A DNA stretch of 64,000 nucleotides from Brachybacterium huguangmaarense. Its GTDB lineage: Bacteria > Actinomycetota > Actinomycetes > Actinomycetales > Dermabacteraceae. Position numbers and translations under genes: made by a program. The notes below the pieces were generated by a model. That model did not search any database, was not told the DNA's origin, and saw nothing but the letters and a program-made list of their open reading frames with translations. The stretch is taken from positions 2,356,001-2,420,000 of the forward strand of contig NZ_CP107020.1 in assembly GCF_025725725.1 (NCBI RefSeq). Direction: 5' to 3'. Shown here in pieces: positions 34,337 through 43,892 of the stretch; position 1 is the first letter of the stretch; every line of letters begins with the position of its first letter.

Positions 34337-35064
34337 GGTGCGCCGATCGTTCGCCGCGCGATCGTCAGATCCGCTCCCAGGGGGCGCAGCGCGTCGATCA
34401 GGGCGCCGGCCGCCGCCTCGAGCGCCGTGTCGGGGAGCGGGGCGAGGGCGTCGAGGACGAAGAACGCGGTGCGCGTGGCACGGGTGAGCCCGGTGCGGCG
34501 GCACTGGCGCCAGTTCCACCTTCGGCACGTCACCCCGGTCTCGTCCGCCCACACCACCTCGCCCGGCTCGGGGTGCTCGATCGTCGTCTCGCCGCTCGCG
34601 ACGGTGTCGAAGGGCTCCTCGCCGGTCGCCCGGTGCAGGCGGGCGGCGCCGCGGTAGGCGCTCAGGTCCTCTCCGCCGAGCGGGATCTGGTGGAGCACGG
34701 AGATCGCGTTGTAGGCGTCGGTGAGGGCGTTCACGCGAGGAAGGCCGCCGCCGGCGCGACGGGTGAGGGCCTCGAGGCTGTTGCGGGTGCGCTGCGGCTT
34801 GGCGCCGAAGGCCCGGTACGCCTCGCGCCATGCGGCGATGTGCGGGAGCTGATCGGCCGGAGAGCTCGCGAGCAGCTCGCGGGCGTGGTTCTCGGCCGCC
34901 GCCATGAGGGGATCGGTCGCGCCGCCGCCGTGGCGCGCGCTCGCCGCGGGGGCCAGCCCGTCGACGACGAGCAGCGCGGCCCGGTAGTCGGGACGCAGGG
35001 CGAAGACGGCGGGATCCACGGTGCACGCGGCGAGGAAGGCGTCGGCGTCGCAGGCCTGGGGCAT
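34333..35064 (-). CDS. B3/B4 tRNA-binding-domain protein
   Basis: A 243-residue protein whose central part (AYRAFGAKPQRTRNSLEALTRRAGGGLPRVNALTDAYNAISV) matches the B3/B4 domain of the PheRS beta subunit, which in free-standing form is proposed to edit mischarged tRNA or bind amino-acid derivatives. It lacks synthetase motifs. Both ends overlap neighbours: ATGA with the XRE gene and GTGA with the exporter. Coupling to a regulator and an exporter suggests handling of a particular amino acid or analogue. Confidence 0.78.
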   Translation of the reverse strand: MPQACDADAFLAACTVDPAVFALRPDYRAALLVVDGLAPAASARHGGGATDPLMAAAENHARELLASSPADQLPHIAAWREAYRAFGAKPQRTRNSLEALTRRAGGGLPRVNALTDAYNAISVLHQIPLGGEDLSAYRGAARLHRATGEEPFDTVASGETTIEHPEPGEVVWADETGVTCRRWNWRQCRRTGLTRATRTAFFVLDALAPLPDTALEAAAGALIDALRPLGADLTIARRTIGAP

Positions 35065-35663
35065 CAGGGGGTCTCCGTTCGAGGGGCGGCTCCGACTCTG
35101 GGCTCGAAGACCGCGAGGACCAGACATACGGGGCGGGCGTGGGGATTGGCGTAGGCGTGGGCGACGTCGCCGCGGAAGGTGAGCGCGTCGCCCGCGGAGA
35201 GGTCGATCGCCTCGCCCTCGACGTCGATCGTGACGGTCCCGTCCTGGACCTGTAGCAGTTCGCGGGTGCCGGGGGAGTGGGGCTCGCTCTCGTGCCGCTC
35301 GCCCGGCAGCACCGTCCATTCCCACAGCTCGACGACATCGGGCCCTTCGGTGCCGGCCACGAGGATGCCGCGGCCCCCGTGCTCCCCGCTCCACAGGACG
35401 GCGCCCTCGCCGTGGCGGATCACGTGGGTCACGCGAGGCGCGGGCGGCTCGACCAGGGAGGGCAGGCCCACGCCGAGGGCCTCGGAGAGTCGCAGCAGGG
35501 TGCCGACGCTCGGGTTCACGGCGCCCTGCTCGACGCTCACGACCATGCGCCGGCTCACCCCCGCGGCCGCGGCCAGCTGGTCGAGAGTCCATGTGCGCGC
35601 CCGTCGCTCGTGCTTGACGCGCGCGCCGATCGCGCGGGCCAGGGAGTCGGTGGAGGAATCCAT
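35064..35663 (-). CDS. XRE-family regulator with cupin domain
   Basis: A 199-residue protein with an N-terminal helix-turn-helix (LDQLAAAAGVSRRMVVSVEQGAVNPSVGTLLRLSEAL, about 25-62) and a C-terminal cupin_2 domain (about 110-185; LQVQDGTVTIDVEGEAIDLSAGDALTF). Such proteins sense a small ligand through the cupin barrel. The ATG at 35663 has GGAGGA upstream with short spacing on the minus strand. It heads the operon XRE-B3/4-EamA and probably autoregulates it. Confidence 0.85.
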   Translation of the reverse strand: MDSSTDSLARAIGARVKHERRARTWTLDQLAAAAGVSRRMVVSVEQGAVNPSVGTLLRLSEALGVGLPSLVEPPAPRVTHVIRHGEGAVLWSGEHGGRGILVAGTEGPDVVELWEWTVLPGERHESEPHSPGTRELLQVQDGTVTIDVEGEAIDLSAGDALTFRGDVAHAYANPHARPVCLVLAVFEPRVGAAPRTETP

Positions 35664-35707
35664 GGGTGCAGGATAGTGCACGATGAGTGCAGCGGCGAGG
35701 TGCCGCG

Positions 35708-37162
35708 TCAGAATCGGTCGCGCAGCACGGTGCGCGCCGCGTAGTAGCCGCTCATCCCGTGCACGCCGGGGCCCGGCACGGTGGCCGAGGAGCACAGGTA
35801 GGCGCCGTCGTCGGTGAGGCGCCACGGGTTCCAGGCCGCGCGCGGGCGGGCCACCATCGAGGCGAGCGTGACCGATCCGAGCGCGATGTCGCCGCCCACG
35901 AGCGCCGGGTCGTGCTCGTGCATGGCCGAGGCCGGGATCGCGCGCGAGGCGACGACGAGGTCCCGCACGCCTGGGGCGAAGCGCTCGAGCTGGCCGAGCA
36001 CCCGCTCGGTCGGGTCCACGGGGCAGCCGAGCGGCACGTGCGCGTACGCCCACACCGGGCGGAGGCCGCCGACGACGCGGGAGGGGTCGGCGACGGCCGG
36101 GTCGCTCACGAGGACGAGCGGCCGATCGGGCAGGCGCCCGGCGAGCACGGCGTTCTCGGCCGCGGCCATCTCCTCGCGGCTGCCGCCCAGGTGCACCGTG
36201 CCGGCCCGCGCGACGTCCGGGGCGGCCCACGGGATCGGCCCCGACAGCACGAGGTCGACCTTGGCGGCCGCGCCCGCGTGGCCCAGCCGGCGCAGGCCGC
36301 CCGCGACGGCGGGGGTCAGGCGTCCCGCGAGCAGCCGCAGGGCGGTGTCCGCGCTCGTGTCGAGCAGCACGGCGCGCGAGCTCGGGAGCTGCGCGAGGCT
36401 CGTCACCGGCTCGTCCGTCGTGAAGGTCGCCCCGTGCGCGCGCAGCTCGTCCAGCAGGGCGTTGCTGAGGGCCTGGCTGCCGCCGATCGGGATGGGCCAG
36501 CCGACGGCGTGCGCGAGGGTGCCCAGGAACGTCGCGGTGCCCGCCGCGGCGAGCGACGGCAGGGGGCTGATGGCATGGGCCGCGACGCCCGTGAGCAGGG
36601 CCCGGGCGGCCTCGGTGCGCAGCGGGCGGTCCCACGCGCGCGTGCCCTGGGCGAGCAGCCGGGTCCCGAAGGCCGCCGCCGCGAGGGCGCCCCCCGGGGT
36701 GAGCGCCTCGGCCGGGAGCGAGCGCTTGTCGCCGAGCGAGAGCGCCGTGACCACGTCGGCGTGGCGCACGAGCGGCCCGAAGTAGCGCCGCCACGCGCTC
36801 GCGTCGGCGCCGAGGCCGTCGGCGGTGCGGTCCAGGTCCCGCCAGGCGATGCCCGCGCGGGCGCCGTCGAGAGGCTGCGCGTACGAGACCTCCGGGGCGA
36901 CGAGCTCGACGCCGTGGGACGCGAGGTCGACGGTGCGCAGGAACGGGCTCGCGAGCGCCAGGGGGTGCACGGCCGAGCACAGGTCGTGCACGATCCCCGG
37001 GGCCAGGCCCAGGTCGAGGGTGCGCGCGCCGCCGCCGGGGGTCGGCTCGGCCTCGACCACGTGCACCTCGAGGCCCGCCCGGGCGAGGGTCAGTGCGGCG
37101 GCGAGCCCGTTGGGACCCGCGCCGACCACCACGGCGTCGACGGCCGTCCGCGTGCTGCGCAT
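35708..37162 (-). CDS. Phytoene dehydrogenase-related FAD oxidoreductase
   Basis: A 484-residue flavoprotein. The N-terminal Rossmann motif VDAVVVGAGPNGLAAALTLARAGLEVHVVEAE binds the FAD ADP moiety, and the C-terminal DGAYLCSSATVPGPGVHGMSGYYAART is the FAD-binding motif typical of phytoene desaturase-like (CrtI/retinol saturase) enzymes. No carotenoid genes surround it, so a carotenoid role is not established. It probably acts on a lipid or isoprenoid substrate. It stands alone between the XRE operon and the pullulanase. Confidence 0.82.
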   Translation of the reverse strand: MRSTRTAVDAVVVGAGPNGLAAALTLARAGLEVHVVEAEPTPGGGARTLDLGLAPGIVHDLCSAVHPLALASPFLRTVDLASHGVELVAPEVSYAQPLDGARAGIAWRDLDRTADGLGADASAWRRYFGPLVRHADVVTALSLGDKRSLPAEALTPGGALAAAAFGTRLLAQGTRAWDRPLRTEAARALLTGVAAHAISPLPSLAAAGTATFLGTLAHAVGWPIPIGGSQALSNALLDELRAHGATFTTDEPVTSLAQLPSSRAVLLDTSADTALRLLAGRLTPAVAGGLRRLGHAGAAAKVDLVLSGPIPWAAPDVARAGTVHLGGSREEMAAAENAVLAGRLPDRPLVLVSDPAVADPSRVVGGLRPVWAYAHVPLGCPVDPTERVLGQLERFAPGVRDLVVASRAIPASAMHEHDPALVGGDIALGSVTLASMVARPRAAWNPWRLTDDGAYLCSSATVPGPGVHGMSGYYAARTVLRDRF

Positions 37163-37185
37163 GCCCTCGAGACTAGTGCCGCCAG

Positions 37186-39933
37186 CTAGTGCCGCGCGGG
37201 CCGGCAGAAGACGGCGACCGTGCGTGCCGGCACGCGGATCTCGCCCTCGCTGCACACCGCCCGCTTCACGACCGGGTCGGCGCCGCGGCGCTGGACCTCC
37301 GACAGCTCGAGCCCGTCGGCCATGTCGCTTACCAGCGGGAGCGTCACGTCGCGGGGACCGGCGTTGAACACCGTGAGCACGGCGTCGAGGAGCGGGTCGA
37401 TCCTGGGTCCTCGGGTGTCGTCGATGAGCATCGCGATCACGCCGGGCACGGCGTCGGGACCGCTGAACGGGAAGGAGACCTTGGCGTGGACGAGCGCGGC
37501 GGCACCAAGCGTGAACAGCGGGGTGGAGGCGCGCATGCGCAGCAGGTCGCGGCACATCTCGGCGGCGCCGACGATCCGCTCAGGCCCCATGCGCAGCGAC
37601 GGGTCGGCGAGGAGCGGCCGCATCAGGTGCCACGACTGCTGGTTGCTCGGGGCGGGCGGCAGCCCTCGACCGAAGCCGTGACGGGCTCCGGTGGGGTCGA
37701 AGGCGTTGAAGTGGTCGCCGGAGTCGAAGGAGTCGCGGTCCATCGACTTCGATCTCAGCAGCTCGGTGCCGGCGTGCCAGAACGACGGCGACTGGCCCAG
37801 CGCCGTGGTCGCGAGCGCGAGCACGTTCATCCGCACCCGGTCGTCGGCGGAGATGTCCGCGGGCAGCTTCCAGACGAGCGTGTCGTAGAGGGTCTCGTTG
37901 TCGTGCGCGTCGACGTAGTTGACGGACTCCTCGGGGCTCGTCGCGAAGCCCGCCGCCTGGCCGGCGTAGCGCAGCTCGCCGCCCGTGATCGTGCGCCCGT
38001 CCGCGCCGCGCAGGCGGAGGTCGCGCAGGTTGCCCGCGAGCGACAGCCGCACGAGGTCGCTCTGGTGGGCCAGCAGCGCGCGCTGCTCCGCCTCGGAGCC
38101 GTGCTGGTGGCCGTTGGGCTCGAGCAGGCAGCCGGTCGCGAAACCCTGCTCGGCGCGCTTGTCGGCGTCCATCGGGCCCCCGCCGAGCACGGCGTCCCGC
38201 AGCCGGTCGTTGAAGGCGCCGATGCCCGTGCCGTCGAGCTGGCTCTGGACGGCCTGGGTGAAGCGGGCGTTGTCGGCCACCTCGCCGAAGTTCCAGCCCT
38301 CGCCGTACAGGTAGACGCCGCGGCCGTCCACGCCGTCGCGCTCGAGCGTGAGCGCGTCGAGGGCGGCGCGCACGGCGAGCATGTTCTCGCGGCTGTGGTG
38401 GCCCATCAGGTCGAAGCGGAAGCCGTCGACGCGATAGTGCCGCGCCCACAGCACGACCGCGTCGACCATGAGCTTGCCCGCCAGCGCGTGCTCGGTCGCG
38501 ACGTTCTGGCAGCAGGTCGAGGTCTCGATGCGGCCCTCGCGGCACAGCCGGTGGTAGTAGCCCGGCACCACCTTGTCGAGCACCGAGGTGCGCGCGTGAC
38601 CGGCCCCGTCGGTGTGGTTGAAGACCTGGTCGAGCACTACCTGCAGGCCGGCGGCGTGGAGGGCGCCGACCATGCAGCGGAACTCCGCGGTGCGGGCGCC
38701 ACCGCTCTGGCGGCCCTCGCGCGCATAGCTGCCCTCGGGCGCGAGGAAGTGGAAGGGGTCGTAGCCCCAGTTGTAGCCGTCGTGGGCGGCGACCGCGGCG
38801 ACCGCCGCCTGCTGGGTGCTCGAGTCGGGTCGCGCCCCCGGGGGGATGTGTGCCTCCTGCTGGGCCGAGCGGCGCTCCGGGATGCTCGCGACGTCGAAGC
38901 AGGGCAGGAGGTGGACGGTGGTCAGCCCCGCGTCCGCGAGCGAGCGCAGATGGCGCATGCCCGCCGAGTCCGTCCGCGTGAACGCGCCGTAGGTGCCGCG
39001 GTCGGCGGCCGGCACGGTCCGGTCCGCGATCGAGAAGTCCCGGATGTGCAGCTCGTAGATGGTCTGCTGGGCCTGTCGCTTGCAGCGCGGCGCGGGCGCC
39101 GACGCCCACTGCGCGTCGCTCCAGGCCGGATCGCACAGGTCCACGAGCACGCTGTGCTCGGAGTCCACCGTCAGCCCCACCGAGTACGGGTCGGTGACGC
39201 GGTGCGTGCACGGACGGATGCGGTCGACGTCGAGCACGTCGACCTCGAACAGGTACGCGCGATCCCGCCACGCGGCCGTGCCCGTCACCTGCCAGCACCC
39301 GTCGTCGCGCCGCGTCATCGCGATCAGCTCGGCCGCGCCCTCGCCGTCGCCGTCCTCGAACAGGACCAGCCGGACCGCCGTGGCCGTCGGCGCCCACACC
39401 GTCAGGGTGGGCACGCCGCGGGTGAACCGGGGTCCGAGGTCGTCGTGCGCCAGGACGCGCTCGGCATAGAGGTCGTCGAGCACCCCCGCGGTCTGCAGGC
39501 CGAGCACGGACACGATGCGGCCGGTGCCGTCGCGGCCGATGACGAGCAGCTGCCCGGTCAGGGCCGTCTCGAGCGTGGCCCGGGCCAGCGGCACGCCGTC
39601 GCGACGCACGTGCAGCGCGTCGTAGTCGACGAGGTGGCGGCGCACCCGCAGCTGCTCCTCCCGCAGCCCCGCGGCGTCGGGCACGAGCGCAGCGAGCAGA
39701 CGACCGCCGTTCACGGCGCCGCGATGCAGGCGCATGCCGCCCGCGGGCGCGCCGTGCAGCTCCCACGCCACCGCCCCGTTGCGATGCTCCGGCGGGAGCG
39801 CGATCGTGTGCGCGTCGAGGAAGTGCGCGAGGCGCAGGGGGAGCGCGTCCTGCGCGCGCGTCGAGGTCTGGGCGGAGGGGGAGTGCGCCGCGCGGACGTT
39901 CGGCGCGGCGGCGGGCACGGTCAGGGAGGACAA
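37186..39933 (-). CDS. pulA: Pullulanase-type alpha-1,6-glucosidase
   Basis: Glycoside hydrolase family 13 debranching enzyme cutting alpha-1,6 links in glycogen-like glucans. An N-terminal CBM/PUD-like part precedes a CBM48 segment (LTVWAPTATAVRLVLF). The catalytic barrel has YNWGYDP, VVLDQVFNHT, the nucleophile region VDGFRFDLMGHH, the acid/base YLYGEGWNFGEV and VNYVDAHDNETLYD. The C-terminal DUF3372-like part ends the 915-residue protein. No signal peptide was seen, so it is probably cytoplasmic. The start is uncertain: TTG at 39933 is reported and GTG at 39918 is an alternative; neither has a strong ribosome-binding site. Confidence 0.88.
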   Translation of the reverse strand: MSSLTVPAAAPNVRAAHSPSAQTSTRAQDALPLRLAHFLDAHTIALPPEHRNGAVAWELHGAPAGGMRLHRGAVNGGRLLAALVPDAAGLREEQLRVRRHLVDYDALHVRRDGVPLARATLETALTGQLLVIGRDGTGRIVSVLGLQTAGVLDDLYAERVLAHDDLGPRFTRGVPTLTVWAPTATAVRLVLFEDGDGEGAAELIAMTRRDDGCWQVTGTAAWRDRAYLFEVDVLDVDRIRPCTHRVTDPYSVGLTVDSEHSVLVDLCDPAWSDAQWASAPAPRCKRQAQQTIYELHIRDFSIADRTVPAADRGTYGAFTRTDSAGMRHLRSLADAGLTTVHLLPCFDVASIPERRSAQQEAHIPPGARPDSSTQQAAVAAVAAHDGYNWGYDPFHFLAPEGSYAREGRQSGGARTAEFRCMVGALHAAGLQVVLDQVFNHTDGAGHARTSVLDKVVPGYYHRLCREGRIETSTCCQNVATEHALAGKLMVDAVVLWARHYRVDGFRFDLMGHHSRENMLAVRAALDALTLERDGVDGRGVYLYGEGWNFGEVADNARFTQAVQSQLDGTGIGAFNDRLRDAVLGGGPMDADKRAEQGFATGCLLEPNGHQHGSEAEQRALLAHQSDLVRLSLAGNLRDLRLRGADGRTITGGELRYAGQAAGFATSPEESVNYVDAHDNETLYDTLVWKLPADISADDRVRMNVLALATTALGQSPSFWHAGTELLRSKSMDRDSFDSGDHFNAFDPTGARHGFGRGLPPAPSNQQSWHLMRPLLADPSLRMGPERIVGAAEMCRDLLRMRASTPLFTLGAAALVHAKVSFPFSGPDAVPGVIAMLIDDTRGPRIDPLLDAVLTVFNAGPRDVTLPLVSDMADGLELSEVQRRGADPVVKRAVCSEGEIRVPARTVAVFCRPARH

Positions 39934-40032
39934 CGGACGGCTTTCTCGGGGCGGGACGGGACCCCTCGACCCTAGACGCCCTCGTGGACACCCACTCGAC
40001 GTTTCCCCCACCTCGTCCCGTACCCTCGTGCC

Positions 40033-40917
40033 ATGAGCTCCGATGCAGGACGCAGCACTCCCGGACACGATCCGCACCCTGACGCCACCCCCCGGCGCGA
40101 CGCGGGCAAGGGCAAGGGCAAGCGCCCCCAGGTGGTCCTCGAGGTGCTCGGCAAGACGCGCGTCACCCCCAACCTCATGCGGATCCTGCTGGGCGGCGAG
40201 CAGATCGACCAGCTCGCGTACAACGACTCGACCGACAAGTACGTCAAGCTGCTCCTGGCCGACCCGTCGAGCGGCCTCACCCCGCCCTACGACCTCGACG
40301 CGCTGCGCGAGAGCTCCCCGGAGCTGCTGCCGGCGCTGCGCACCTACACGGTGCGCAGCTGGGACCGGCAGACCGGGAAGATCGCCCTCGACTTCGTGCT
40401 GCACGGCGACGGGGAGCTCGACGGCATCGCCGCCCGGTGGGCCGACAGCGCGCTCCCGGGCGACCTCGTCGCGATGCGCGGCGCCGGCGGCGGCTACGCA
40501 CCGGATCCGGCCGCGACCTCCCACCTGCTCATCGGCGACCACTCCGCGTTGCCCGCGATCGCTTCGGCCCTCGAGGCCATGGCGGAGGACGCCCGCGGCC
40601 TCGCGCTCATCCACCTGGACCACGCCGAGGACTCCCTCAACCTCGCGGCGCCTGACGGCCTCGAGGTCCGCTACCTGATCGGGGAGCGCGAGCAGCTGGT
40701 CGAGGCCGTCACGGCCCTCGACGTGCCCGACCCCGAGGGGGTGCAGGTCTTCGCCCACGGCGAGCGCGGCATTGTCAAGCAGCTGCGCCGCGAGCTTGTG
40801 AAGGTCAAGAGGATCCCGCGGGACCGCGTGTCGATCTCCGCCTACTGGGCGCTCGGCCGCATCGAGGACCAGTTCCAGGCCGAGAAGCGCGAGCCGATCG
40901 GACAGATCGACGACTGA
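40033..40917 (+). CDS. Siderophore-interacting FAD-binding protein
   Basis: A 294-residue flavin reductase of the SIP family that releases iron from ferric siderophores. The FAD-binding part contains LRTYTVRSWDRQTGKIALDFVLHG (the RxYTxR flavin motif) and GDLVAMRGAGGGY. The C-terminal NAD(P)H-binding SIP domain includes LLIGDHSALPAIASALEAM and ISAYWALGR. No siderophore transport genes are adjacent. A 46-residue Lys/Arg-rich N-terminal extension precedes the first strand; a later start is possible. Confidence 0.85.
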   Translation: MSSDAGRSTPGHDPHPDATPRRDAGKGKGKRPQVVLEVLGKTRVTPNLMRILLGGEQIDQLAYNDSTDKYVKLLLADPSSGLTPPYDLDALRESSPELLPALRTYTVRSWDRQTGKIALDFVLHGDGELDGIAARWADSALPGDLVAMRGAGGGYAPDPAATSHLLIGDHSALPAIASALEAMAEDARGLALIHLDHAEDSLNLAAPDGLEVRYLIGEREQLVEAVTALDVPDPEGVQVFAHGERGIVKQLRRELVKVKRIPRDRVSISAYWALGRIEDQFQAEKREPIGQIDD

Positions 40918-40945
40918 GCCCAGGAACCCGGCAGAGGGCGACCCG

Positions 40946-41626
40946 GTGGGGACCGCCGGGGACGCCCCCGCGCCCGAGCTCGTCACAGGGCCCGACGGCC
41001 TGGTCCGGCCGCTCTGGGCGAGCCGTCACGACGATCTGCGCGAGTACTACGACACCGAGTGGGGCATGCCGGTCCGCGACGAGCGGGGCGTGTTCGAGCG
41101 GCTGAGCCTCGAGGGCTTCCAGTCGGGCCTGTCGTGGGCCACGATCCTGCGTCGGCGCGAGGGCTTCCGCCGGGCCTTCGCCGACTTCGAGGTCGACGCG
41201 GTCGCCCGGTTCACCGAGCGCGACGTCGAGCGGCTGCTCGCCGACCCCGGCATCATCCGCCACCGCGGCAAGATCGAGGCGACGCTCGGCAACGCGCGCG
41301 CCGCCGTCGCCCTGCGCGAGGCCGAGGGTCTCGGCCCCCACGGCGCGCTCGGACCCGGCGCGACCGTGGCCGACCTTGTCTGGGCCTACCGGCCCGAGCG
41401 CACCCCGCGGCCCGTCTCCTTCGCCGACGTGCCCACCACGAGCGCGGAGTCCGCCGCCCTGGCCCGGGAGCTCAAGCGCCGCGGGTTCCGCTTCGTCGGG
41501 CCCACCACGATGTTCGCGCTCATGGAGGCGATCGGCATCGTCGACACCCACCTGCTCGGCTCCCACCACCGGGGCAGCTCCGGCGTCTGGAGCGAGGACG
41601 GCACCCCGCTCCTGCCGGGCGTCTGA
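40946..41626 (+). CDS. tag: DNA-3-methyladenine glycosylase I
   Basis: Removes 3-methyladenine from alkylated DNA. The 226-residue protein contains the Tag-family segments YYDTEWGMPVRDERGVFERLSLEGFQSGLSW, the catalytic-region Glu in that stretch, and RHRGKIEATLGNAR. The zinc-binding residues of Tag may be only partly kept: the C-terminal SHHRGSSG provides His, while the N-terminal Cys of E. coli Tag is replaced. The GTG at 40946 follows GAGGGCG. It lies 28 bases after the SIP gene. Confidence 0.88.
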   Translation: MGTAGDAPAPELVTGPDGLVRPLWASRHDDLREYYDTEWGMPVRDERGVFERLSLEGFQSGLSWATILRRREGFRRAFADFEVDAVARFTERDVERLLADPGIIRHRGKIEATLGNARAAVALREAEGLGPHGALGPGATVADLVWAYRPERTPRPVSFADVPTTSAESAALARELKRRGFRFVGPTTMFALMEAIGIVDTHLLGSHHRGSSGVWSEDGTPLLPGV

Positions 41627-41630
41627 GCAG

Positions 41631-41653
41631 GTGACGCCGCCACACGGCGTCAC
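41631..41653 (+). terminator. Hairpin after tag
   Basis: A perfect 9-bp stem (41631-41639 with 41645-41653) with loop CCACA lies 4 bases after the tag stop. It probably separates tag from the downstream trans-sulfuration gene. Confidence 0.5.
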
Positions 41654-41724
41654 ACTCCTTCGCGCGGGCCGCCGTGCGGTCGCACGCTGGCAGGGCACAG
41701 GTCCGCGAGCGGAGGAGACAGCAG

Positions 41725-43026
41725 GTGGGAACCCAGCACGTCCATGCCGGATGGAGGGCGCAGGACGCCCACGGTGCCGTGGTCCCGCCCGTCTACTCCT
41801 CGAGCGCCTACGCCCACCCCTCGCACGCACGGCTGAAGGCCCTGTTCGCCCGCGAGTGCGACGGCTTCGCCTACGCCCGGTCGGGCAACCCCACCACGCG
41901 CATCCTCGAGGAGCGGGTCACCGCCCTCGAGGGCGGAGCGGGCGCCATCGCCGTCGCGAGCGGCCAGGCCGCGACCACGATCGCCCTGTGCTCCCTGCTC
42001 GCGCCCGGCACCCACCTCGTCGCCTCCGAGCGCCTCTACGGCGGGACCACCGAGTTCCTCGACGACACGCTCGCCGACCTCTCCGTGGCCACGACCACCG
42101 TCGACCCGTGGGACCTCGACGCCTGGGCGCAGGCCATCCGGCCCGAGACCCGCGTGTTCCTGCTCGAGAGCATCGCCAACCCCGGGGCCGAGCTGGTCGA
42201 CCTCGACGCCGTGTGCGCGCTGGCCCACGAGCACGACATCGCCGTGGTCGTCGACTCCACGCTCGCGAGCCCCGCGCTGTACCGCCCCGGCGACCACGGC
42301 GCGGACCTGATCGTGCACTCGGCGACGAAGTACCTGGCCGGCCACGGCACCACGATCGCGGGCCTCATCGTCGACACGGGGCGCTTCGACCCGCGCCGCC
42401 GGCCCGAGCGGTGGCCGCGCCTGACGGCACCCAACCCGCGCTTCGGGGTCACCTTCGCCGACGAGTACGACCAGGGCTGCTCGGGCCTGCTCGGATACGC
42501 GCGCGCCAAGTACATGACCGACTTCGGCGCGACCCTGCCGGGACAGAGCGCCCACACCGTGCTGCTGGGCATCGAGACCCTCGACCTGCGCATGGAGCGC
42601 ATCAGCGCCGCCGCCGCCGAGCTCGCCGACTGGCTGCGCGAGCAGGACGACGTGGCCCGCGTGAACCATCCCTCGAGCCCTGATCGGCGCGACGCCGAGA
42701 TCGCCGCGCGCGACTTCCCCCGCGGGACCTCCGGCGTGTTCTCGATCGACCTCGAGGGCGGGGAGGGCGCCGTCGAGGCGTTCTGCGACGCGCTCGAGCT
42801 GTTCACGCTCGCCGTGAACCTCGGGGACGTGCGCTCGCTCGTATGTCACCCGGCGACCACGACCCACTGCCACCTGACGCCCGCCCAGCGCGCGGCCTGC
42901 GGTGTCGGCGACGGCACCGTGCGCCTCACCATCGGGCTCGAGGACCTCGTGGACCTGCGCGAGGACCTCGCCCGCGGGCTGCGGGCGGCGCGGCGGGTGC
43001 GCGCCCAGGGGATCGTCGCCGTCTGA
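41725..43026 (+). CDS. PLP-dependent trans-sulfuration enzyme (O-acetylhomoserine sulfhydrylase-like)
   Basis: A 433-residue Cys/Met metabolism enzyme. It has the family N-terminal TQHVHAGWRAQD, PVYSSSAYAH, SGNPTTRILEERVTALEGG, the PLP-lysine motif HSATKYLAGHGT and the C-terminal HPATTTHCHL and VRLTIGLED. The HPATTTH signature is typical of O-acetylhomoserine/O-succinylhomoserine sulfhydrylases making homocysteine. The GTG at 41725 has GGAGGAG upstream. There is no metX neighbour here, so the exact substrate is inferred. Confidence 0.86.
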   Translation: MGTQHVHAGWRAQDAHGAVVPPVYSSSAYAHPSHARLKALFARECDGFAYARSGNPTTRILEERVTALEGGAGAIAVASGQAATTIALCSLLAPGTHLVASERLYGGTTEFLDDTLADLSVATTTVDPWDLDAWAQAIRPETRVFLLESIANPGAELVDLDAVCALAHEHDIAVVVDSTLASPALYRPGDHGADLIVHSATKYLAGHGTTIAGLIVDTGRFDPRRRPERWPRLTAPNPRFGVTFADEYDQGCSGLLGYARAKYMTDFGATLPGQSAHTVLLGIETLDLRMERISAAAAELADWLREQDDVARVNHPSSPDRRDAEIAARDFPRGTSGVFSIDLEGGEGAVEAFCDALELFTLAVNLGDVRSLVCHPATTTHCHLTPAQRAACGVGDGTVRLTIGLEDLVDLREDLARGLRAARRVRAQGIVAV

Positions 43027-43087
43027 GGAGACCCCTCCCGGCACCGGCCGCGCTACCGTGGCCGGACCACTGCGCGAGGGAGGGACC

Positions 43088-43876
43088 ATGACCGAGGCCC
43101 AGGATGCGACGCCCACGGGAGGAGAGGAGCGGCCCGACGCGCTCCCGCCCCTGCCCGAGGAGGGCGTCCGGCGTGTGCTGTGCGTGGTCGCCCACCCCGA
43201 CGACCTCGAGTACGGGGCGTCCGCGGCGGTCTCGACGTGGACCCGCCGCGGCCTCGAGGTGACCTATCTGCTGCTGACCGCCGGCGAGGCCGGCATGGCC
43301 GATCCGCCCGAGGTGGTCGCCCCGTTGCGCGAGAGAGAGCAGAGGGCGGCATGCGCCGCAGTCGGGGTGAGCGACCTGCGGATCCTCGGTGAGCCCGACG
43401 GCATGCTCGAGCACGGGCTCGACCTGCGCCGCGCCATCGCCCGGGTGGTCCGCCAGGTGCGCCCGGACCTCGTGCTCACCACGAACTTCGACGTCGAGGC
43501 CTACGGCGGGCTCAACCAGGCCGACCACCGCGCAGCCGGGCTCGCGACGGTCGACGCGGCGCGCGACGCCGCGAACCCGTGGGTGTTCCGCGACCTCGTC
43601 GAGGAGGCATGGCAGGCGCGTGCCCTGCTCGTGGCGGGCTCCGACCGCCCGACCCACGCCGTGATCGTGGACACCGAGGCCGTCGAGGCGGCGGTCGCCT
43701 CCCTCGCCTCGCACCGGGCCTACCTCGAGCACATCGGCGACCATCCGGCCCCCGAGGAGTTCATCCCCGCGATCCTGCGCGACGGAGGACGGGTCGCGGG
43801 CGGCGAGCACGCCGTGGTGCTGCGGGTGTACGAGCTCGCGGGGCTCGGCGCCGAGAGCGCCGACGCGGGGGAGTGA
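43088..43876 (+). CDS. PIG-L family deacetylase
   Basis: A 262-residue zinc-dependent N-acetyl-sugar deacetylase. The metal site is seen in VVAHPDDLEYG (His, Asp, Asp) and the downstream His in NQADHRAAG. In actinobacteria this family includes MshB and Mca of mycothiol metabolism and other amidases; the LmbE-like sequence here does not clearly identify which. It lies about 60 bases after the trans-sulfuration gene. The ATG follows GAGGGAGGGACC. Confidence 0.85.
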   Translation: MTEAQDATPTGGEERPDALPPLPEEGVRRVLCVVAHPDDLEYGASAAVSTWTRRGLEVTYLLLTAGEAGMADPPEVVAPLREREQRAACAAVGVSDLRILGEPDGMLEHGLDLRRAIARVVRQVRPDLVLTTNFDVEAYGGLNQADHRAAGLATVDAARDAANPWVFRDLVEEAWQARALLVAGSDRPTHAVIVDTEAVEAAVASLASHRAYLEHIGDHPAPEEFIPAILRDGGRVAGGEHAVVLRVYELAGLGAESADAGE

Positions 43877-43892
43877 GCCCGCTCGGCCTCCG

